Positions 58,802-64,000 of a DNA stretch of 64,000 bases are shown piece after piece; position 1 is the stretch's first letter; each line of letters starts with the position of its first letter. The stretch lies in assembly GCA_965226245.1 (NCBI GenBank), contig CBDDCL010000015.1:558001-622000 (forward strand), read 5' to 3'. The notes under the pieces are model-generated. The model did not search any database. It worked only from the letters and a program-made list of their open reading frames with translations, and had not been told where the DNA came from. Source of the DNA: CBDCYS01 sp965226245. Lineage in GTDB: Bacteria > Acidobacteriota > Terriglobia > Bryobacterales > UBA6623. The translations under genes were made by a program, and so were the position numbers.

Positions 58802-61687
58802 CTACCGCACCCCACCCTCGCGGTCGCGGAATTCTTCGTACCAGTTCATCACCACGCGGATCGACGGCTCGGGGGCCTCCGCGGCTTCTCCCACCGGCTC
58901 GGCCAAGATGAACCGCTGGCCGTCGGCCGAGACGTCGTAGCTGGGATAGTTGGCTCCTGGCCTCAAACCCGCATGCTCGAACAGGCGGGTCGCCGAGCCT
59001 ACCGAAAAGCTCGAGCCGCTCGATACCGAAACGGCCACCAAGGTCCCCCCCTCGACATAGAACAGCTCTTTGCCGTCCCGGCTCCAGCGCACTTTCCTCC
59101 CGCCGCTGCTCGACACCGTCACCTTGCGGCCGCCTTCGGGAAAGGGTTGGACATAGACCTCCATCTGACCCGACTCGTTCGACAGGTAGGCGACATAGCG
59201 GCCGTCGGGTGAGAATCTTGGCATGACCTCGGCGAAGGGTGACTGCAAAAAGGGGTGGGGCTCCCAGCCGCTGCCGTCCTCGTTGCGCTCCAGGTACCAA
59301 AGGTCATTTCCGGTTTCCAGATCGTTTAGGTGGTAGAGGAGATACTTCCCATCGCGGGACCAGTCGGATAGCAACTCACGGCGGGGCGTGGCCGCCAGGA
59401 CCTGCTCCTCCCCGCTGCCGTCGGCCTGCCGAAGGAAGATGTCGTCGTTGCCCGCCCGAGTGGAAGTGAACGCCACCTCGTCTCCGGCTGGCGACCACAC
59501 GGGACGAAAATCTCTCTCAGGGGCGCTTGTCAAGCGAGTCCTCACCCCGCGGGCAATGTCGTACACCCACACGTCCCGATTCGAGCCCTCCGTTGCCGTG
59601 ACAGCCACGAGGCGTCCATCCGGGGAAAGCGCGGGGGAATCGATCGCATCCTGAGCTTGACCGATCTCTCCGGTTTTCTCGCCGCGACGGTCCAGCCAAA
59701 CCAGTTGCTGGCGCCCCGCCGAGCCGGTCCCGTCGAGGTAGACCAGCGTTTGATCGGCCGCAACCGTGGGGTAGCGCTTGTTCTCGGAAATGGGGAAGGC
59801 TTCACCGCTTGCCTTGAGCGTCTCCAGTGAAAAAGGCAAAGCCCAAAGATCGTAGATCTCGGGGGCCGACTGATACACAATGTGGCCACTGGGCGAATAG
59901 AACGGAAATGCGCCAGGCCCCAGAAGCTCTCTGTGCCCGGTCTTGAGATCCTGGATCATCATGCTGGTCTCGGACGGAGTCCCGAACGCAAATACCAGGA
60001 CACCGGCCCCGGCTTCCGGCGGCAAGAAATGGGGCCAGGTTATTCGTGCAAGCGGCTCTTGTAACGGTGGTTCGGCCTCCTCCGCCGAGACGAGCACATT
60101 GGGCGCGCCCCCGCGAGCGGGAACTTCGTAGAGACTGTGAGGTTCGCCGGAACTGAAGACGATCGACTGGCCGTCAGGGCTCCAGGATCCCCCGTGGAAA
60201 TGGCTGCCGGGGAGTTGGCAAAGGCGGCTGGCCAAGCCGCCCTGAGGCGAGACCTTCCTGAGCTCTCCAGCAGCGACAAACCCGATGAAGTCACTGCTCG
60301 GCGACCAGAATGGCGAGATAGCTCCTTCGGTCCCTTCGATGACCCGCGGTTGCTGCTGGTCGAGGTCCCGCACCCACAGCTTTCCCTCCCCATCGGCGGA
60401 AGTGTAGGCGATGTGCTTGCCATTGGGTGAGATGGCAACGCTGGTGCTATAACGCTGGGAACCGGCAGCCACCGGCGGGGTGAAGGCAAATCGGCGCAGG
60501 GTTTCGGGTTGCGCCGGGGTGGGGCCGCGCAGCCACTGGACGGCAAGCAAGACGACGGCCATGGCCAGCGCCCCGCCGACGGCAAAGGCTGTTTTCCGCA
60601 GCCGTTGCCGCCTTTCTGCCTGGCGAGCCGCCGACTCGGGCAGAACGTTGATCGTCACCGAGCGTTTCAATTGCGTGTCTTCGGCGCGGTAAACAACACT
60701 GTCGCCCTCGGACGCCAGGTTTTCGATGACGCGGTATTTGATGAGGGGATGGGCGGCTGGGCCAGGTTGGGGCGTTCCCGCGGAAGAGGGCGCAGCACGC
60801 TGCGCCCCTACACCAGACGGCGCCGCCGCGACTTGCGTGCGCAGGATCGTCGATTTACCCGACTTCAGCTTCTCGCTGAGCGTTTCCAAGTCAACCACCA
60901 TGTCGGCGGTGCTTTGGTAGCGCCTGTCGGCTTCCTTGGCGAGGCACTTGTTCACCAAAAGTTCCAGCTCCATCGGGACGCCGGTGCGCAGCGCTGTCAT
61001 TGGCTCGGGCTCTTCGTTGGTGATGGAGTACATCACGGCTTTGTCATAGTGGCCCTTGAACGGCCGCTGGCCCGTGACCATCTCGTAAATCACAACACCC
61101 AGTGACCAGACATCCGTACGGTGGTCCAGCTCCATCCCGTAGGTCTGCTCGGGGGACATGTAGGTCACCGTGCCCATGGTCTCGTCCAAGCGGGTGAGCT
61201 TCGAGCGGTCGGCCAGCAGCGCCAGCCCGAAGTCCATGATGGTGACGAGTCGCTTGGAGCCCGCGCCCGTGATCATCAAGTTGGCCGGTTTGATGTCCCG
61301 GTGAACGATCTTTTTCTCGTGCGCCGCCTCGAGTCCTCGTGCCGTCTGGATGGCGATATCGAGCGCATCCTTCAGCTTGAGCGGGCCGGCCTCGATCTTC
61401 TTCTCCAGCGGCTCGCCTTCGAGGAAGGCCATGGCAATGAAGGTCTTGCCTTCGATTTCACTGATCTCGTAGACGTGGCAGACGTTGGGGTGATTGAGGG
61501 CAGCCGCCGCTTCGGCTTCTCGCCGGAACCGCGCCTTGATTTCCTTGTCACCAAGCAGGTGAGCCGCCAGGAATTTCAGAGCTACAGGACGCTTGAGGTT
61601 CGTGTCCTCGGCCTTGTAGACCACCCCCATGCCGCCCTCGCCGAGCTTCCCGGTGACCTTGTAGTGCGAGATGGTGCGGTCGATCAT
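58802..61687 (-). CDS. Membrane serine/threonine protein kinase with WD40-like propeller
   Basis: A 961-residue protein from ATG 61687, which has GGGA upstream (61702 is the alternative). Residues 5-270 are a Hanks-type kinase: GEGGMGVVYKA, the ATP Lys in PVALKFLAAH, HRDIKPANLM near 132, DFGLALLAD near 155 and MSPEQTYGMELDHRTDVWSL near 177. One membrane helix (about 363-385) separates it from an outer beta-propeller of the PD40/TolB type (repeats such as ISPNGKHIAYTSADGEGKLW and SPDGRLVAVTATEGSNRDVW). This is a sensor-like kinase design common in Acidobacteriota. The ligand is unknown. The genes upstream on the same strand end only 38 bp away. Confidence 0.93.
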   Translation of the reverse strand: MIDRTISHYKVTGKLGEGGMGVVYKAEDTNLKRPVALKFLAAHLLGDKEIKARFRREAEAAAALNHPNVCHVYEISEIEGKTFIAMAFLEGEPLEKKIEAGPLKLKDALDIAIQTARGLEAAHEKKIVHRDIKPANLMITGAGSKRLVTIMDFGLALLADRSKLTRLDETMGTVTYMSPEQTYGMELDHRTDVWSLGVVIYEMVTGQRPFKGHYDKAVMYSITNEEPEPMTALRTGVPMELELLVNKCLAKEADRRYQSTADMVVDLETLSEKLKSGKSTILRTQVAAAPSGVGAQRAAPSSAGTPQPGPAAHPLIKYRVIENLASEGDSVVYRAEDTQLKRSVTINVLPESAARQAERRQRLRKTAFAVGGALAMAVVLLAVQWLRGPTPAQPETLRRFAFTPPVAAGSQRYSTSVAISPNGKHIAYTSADGEGKLWVRDLDQQQPRVIEGTEGAISPFWSPSSDFIGFVAAGELRKVSPQGGLASRLCQLPGSHFHGGSWSPDGQSIVFSSGEPHSLYEVPARGGAPNVLVSAEEAEPPLQEPLARITWPHFLPPEAGAGVLVFAFGTPSETSMMIQDLKTGHRELLGPGAFPFYSPSGHIVYQSAPEIYDLWALPFSLETLKASGEAFPISENKRYPTVAADQTLVYLDGTGSAGRQQLVWLDRRGEKTGEIGQAQDAIDSPALSPDGRLVAVTATEGSNRDVWVYDIARGVRTRLTSAPERDFRPVWSPAGDEVAFTSTRAGNDDIFLRQADGSGEEQVLAATPRRELLSDWSRDGKYLLYHLNDLETGNDLWYLERNEDGSGWEPHPFLQSPFAEVMPRFSPDGRYVAYLSNESGQMEVYVQPFPEGGRKVTVSSSGGRKVRWSRDGKELFYVEGGTLVAVSVSSGSSFSVGSATRLFEHAGLRPGANYPSYDVSADGQRFILAEPVGEAAEAPEPSIRVVMNWYEEFRDREGGVR

Positions 61688-61725
61688 GCTTTCCCGTCCC
61701 ATAGAATACCGCGTATGTTCACTCC

Positions 61726-62874
61726 TTAGTGATCCCTCCGAATAGTCAGCCCTCCGAAGCCCGTTGAAACGGGCTGAAGAACTAGATCGAGAGGGATCTT
61801 GTCAACCGGCCCTAAAAGGACCGGCCTAAGGAAACCAAGCCACGTGAACGTGGCTCGGGCGGCGGGCCTCAAGCGCTTGGAGCACGAGGTTTCTTGAGAG
61901 TGCCGGGGTTGCCAGCAAAGACATGTCGCCACCGAACGGCCAAATTGATCTACGTCGCTGGTGTTAGAGCCTTTCAGATAAGCGTGTTGGCTCCACACCC
62001 CACCCTTGCGCACAAACACATAGGCCGCCCCGGTGTTCGAAAAGCTGTTGTCGCCCTGATTGCCGTTTACCCCGGTGGCGCTGCTGTCCTCGAATGGCGC
62101 CCCAACCACCACCGCGTCGCCCGATATCGCCACCGAGAAGCCAAATAGATCTTGGTCGTCCGTGTTAGAGGCTTTCAGATAAGCCTGCTGTACGATCGGA
62201 TCAATCGTCAGCGGGTAGCGTGCGCCGCCAGCCTTCAACTCCAGCCGCAGTCCTCCGCCAGCCACCTCCAGCCGCGCATCGAGGGTGCGGCCATCGGCGT
62301 CCCACACCTTCAGCCCGGCGTAGATGAGCGCCGTCTGGCCCTCGGCGTCGGCGAAGGCCACCGCCCACCCGCCGTTCCGCACTCGCGGTTCGAGACCGCC
62401 CCGCACGGCCAGGTTCAGCTCCAACGTCTCGCCGCGCCCTGTCGGCGGCTGCCGCACTGTGAAACCGTGCTCGATCCCCCGCCCGCCATTGACGTACCAT
62501 TCACGCAGCGTCTCGTCCCAGTCGTAGCTGACCCGTTCGGCCTCGACCTTCACCCGCGGCCGCTCCGTCACCGCTCTCGCCCGTCCGGCCCAGCCGTAGC
62601 TTTGAAGCTCCAACCCCCACTTCCACCCGCCGCTGTCGGGCGTAATCAGGAATCCGCGCCCATCAAACTCGCTGACCCACTGCTGGCCGAAATTGCGCGC
62701 ACGATGCCCGCCTTCCACAGGAATGGCTGCATGGTGATGACGCTCGTATTCAGAGCGGATGCTCTTCCAGTCGGACGGATCGAGACCGCCGGGAACTTCC
62801 CCCAGAACGACCTGCGAGCCGGTGGGTCCGACGAGTCCGACTAATACAAACAGCAACAACATCTTCGTCCTCAT
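61726..62874 (-). pseudogene. Truncated exported FG-GAP-repeat protein
   Basis: A 382-residue frame with a signal peptide (MRTKMLLLFVLVGLVGPTGS), a conserved N-terminal beta domain (about 30-230) and one full FG-GAP repeat (DLFGFSVAISGDAVVVGAPF, GAAYVFVRKGGVWSQHAYLK). The second repeat breaks off at VDQFGRSVAT near residue 316. The remaining residues come from a cluster of palindromes at 61758-61855, not from protein-like sequence. Relatives carry several more repeats and often a C-terminal domain, so this gene lost its 3' half. It may still make a short protein. Confidence 0.65.
61758..61855. repeat. Cluster of three short palindromes
   Basis: AGCCCGTTGAAACGGGCT (61758-61775), CCGGCCCTAAAAGGACCGG (about 61806-61824, one mismatch) and AGCCACGTGAACGTGGCT (61838-61855) stand in a row at the truncated end of the FG-GAP gene. 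The first and third share the layout stem-TGAA-stem with different stem sequences. Confidence 0.65.
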
Positions 62875-62930
62875 AAAGCTCCTTTCGTCACGGATTGATT
62901 GGTGTCTCGCGAAACAAATCGGGGCGGTTC

Positions 62931-64000
62931 TTACTCTATGGCGATGGTTGTCGGCCGGCTCAACTGATTGGCTACCGTCAGCACGACTTCAACGGCTTCC
63001 CCGCTCGGCGCCGTGCCGGGCACATAGGCGTTGATTTGATAAAGCCCCGTGAATCCGGGCGTTGAGCCGGCGAAAAAAACCTCCGCTTCGGCGCCTCCAA
63101 TCGTCAATTGAATGGGGCTCGCCACTCTGGAAAGAGGGTCCGATGGCGCGGGGAACCCCGCCAACAGGGCCGGTTCCAGCGCTCCCAGCCCGGCTGCGTA
63201 CACCACAACCGCATCACCTTTCTTGACCGCGCTCCCGGGCCGCGCCAGCTGGCCGTCGCCACGAATAATAATCGCCTGCCCTTCGCCCGTCTGGTCCAGT
63301 GAAAAAATCGCCGGCTGGGCGTCGGCTAGCGTGATCGGCTCACCGAAGGCGAACGTTCGTCCGCGCTGCAAAATCACCTGGTGTTGCGTATTGGCCGGAA
63401 CGCCGTAGGGAATCATGGCGTTTACTTGAGAGTCGCTCACAAACAACAGCGGCATGAGCCGGTCGCCCACTCGCAGCGAAGTCGTCGCCAGCTCGGTCTC
63501 CAACGGCAGGGATTGCGAGATCGCCTGCCCGGCCGCCAGGCGTTGCCCGAATATGGAAATCAGACTGCCGGGCGCAAGTGGCGCTTGCGGCAAGAAACTG
63601 GCGGCGCTGACCACGGCGCCCGAACCGATGATGGGAACCTCCGAGTCGGTCAGCAGATCGAGGCTGACCTCGGTTTCTCCTTGGATGTCGGGCTCCACCA
63701 TCAGCGCCCGAGCCGTCACGGTCAATTCATCGAGAGTCGCGTCCCGAAACGCCCAGGAGCCCGTCCAGCCGCCGTCACCGAGCCGCGTCAGACCAAAGGG
63801 CGGGTCGCCGTTCGAAAAGGACACCAGAACCGCGCCTTCCACCATCGGACTCCCACAGTCGTCCACGACGCCCACCTCGATCTGGGTGGGCCAGCCCGCG
63901 GTGGTACGGAAATTGCTGCCGAAACGCCGAAAGACCGGCAGCAGCTCCGAGGGCGTGCAAAGGCTCTGGTTCGCGGCGTTCGGCAAACCCGTCGCCGAGG
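62931..64000 (-). CDS. Exported protein with TIGR03437 (Soli_cterm) domain, partial
   Basis: The frame is open to the right edge of the window, so only the C-terminal 356 or so residues are seen. They contain an Ig-like stretch (GWPTQIEVGVVDDCGSPMVE) and then a complete Solibacter-type C-terminal domain: VVSAASFLPQAPLAPGSLIS, IFGQRLA, VNAMIPYGVPANTQHQV and LYQINAYVPGTAPSGEAVEV, ending TTIAIE. Likely a large surface or secreted protein. It is 56 bp upstream of the truncated FG-GAP gene on the same strand. Confidence 0.85.
   Translation of the reverse strand, partial: SATGLPNAANQSLCTPSELLPVFRRFGSNFRTTAGWPTQIEVGVVDDCGSPMVEGAVLVSFSNGDPPFGLTRLGDGGWTGSWAFRDATLDELTVTARALMVEPDIQGETEVSLDLLTDSEVPIIGSGAVVSAASFLPQAPLAPGSLISIFGQRLAAGQAISQSLPLETELATTSLRVGDRLMPLLFVSDSQVNAMIPYGVPANTQHQVILQRGRTFAFGEPITLADAQPAIFSLDQTGEGQAIIIRGDGQLARPGSAVKKGDAVVVYAAGLGALEPALLAGFPAPSDPLSRVASPIQLTIGGAEAEVFFAGSTPGFTGLYQINAYVPGTAPSGEAVEVVLTVANQLSRPTTIAIE

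Overview
The window reads like chromosomal DNA of an uncultured Acidobacteriota, close to the Solibacter/Bryobacter group. Reasons: a Soli-type C-terminal adhesin/secretion domain (TIGR03437-like) occurs in two proteins, together with an SBBP-repeat protein, a serine/threonine kinase with a WD40-like propeller, a PVC-type haem-binding CxxCH protein, Tat-exported Gfo/Idh/MocA and DUF4159 proteins, MacB-type permeases and high GC content. No rRNA or tRNA gene was recognised, and taxonomy is inferred from protein families only.

Layout. 0-7.8 kb: a palindromic repeat, a heterodimeric ABC exporter, a YdcF-type protein, a PH-like membrane protein, a DUF805-SRPBCC gene split by an in-frame TGA, and a GbsR/MarR regulator. 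7.8-9.7 kb: an intact ISKra4-type IS with 9-bp target duplication and a probable -1 frameshift signal. 9.8-15.3 kb: a hypothetical gene, a MauE-thioredoxin-like fusion, then a glyoxylate/glycerate module (beta-hydroxyacid dehydrogenase, hydroxypyruvate reductase, glycerate 2-kinase). 15.4-17.7 kb: an IS1595-type element inserted just upstream of a three-gene unit (ribbon-helix-helix protein, small ORF, RelA/SpoT-domain synthetase), possibly a toxSAS module. 18-27 kb: MacA/MacB-type export genes (adaptor, ATPase, two permeases) around a CmcI-like lipoprotein, dnaB, and a peroxiredoxin-like selenoprotein gene that carries a frameshifting 16-bp duplication.

27.2-35 kb: kinase-dCMP deaminase fusion, aminotransferase fragment, panE-like gene, peptidase remnant, 980-residue SBBP protein, glucose-6-phosphate isomerase. 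35.6-40.7 kb: a Roco (LRR-ROC-COR) GTPase between a group II intron 3'-end remnant and a nearly complete group II intron with a frameshifted reverse transcriptase. 40.9-44.4 kb: methyltransferase, glycosyltransferase and epimerase, probably surface polysaccharide. 45-52.5 kb: Gfo/Idh/MocA, DUF4159, PVC-type CxxCH protein, coiled-coil protein and a secreted VirB10-like protein. 52.9-57.5 kb: the translation cluster rplM-rpsI-rpsB-tsf-pyrH-frr, with a MITE-like element between tsf and pyrH. 57.4-64 kb: a Tat-signal remnant, a vapBC pair, a serine/threonine kinase, a truncated FG-GAP protein and a TIGR03437 protein running off the window.

Small palindromes are scattered through the intergenic DNA in several families, including hairpins that keep a CTTCCG centre while their stems differ. 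The most notable single signal is the in-frame UGA at 23985-23987, at the first Cys position of a redox-active CxxC in a thioredoxin-fold protein, with a SECIS-like hairpin 21 nt downstream.
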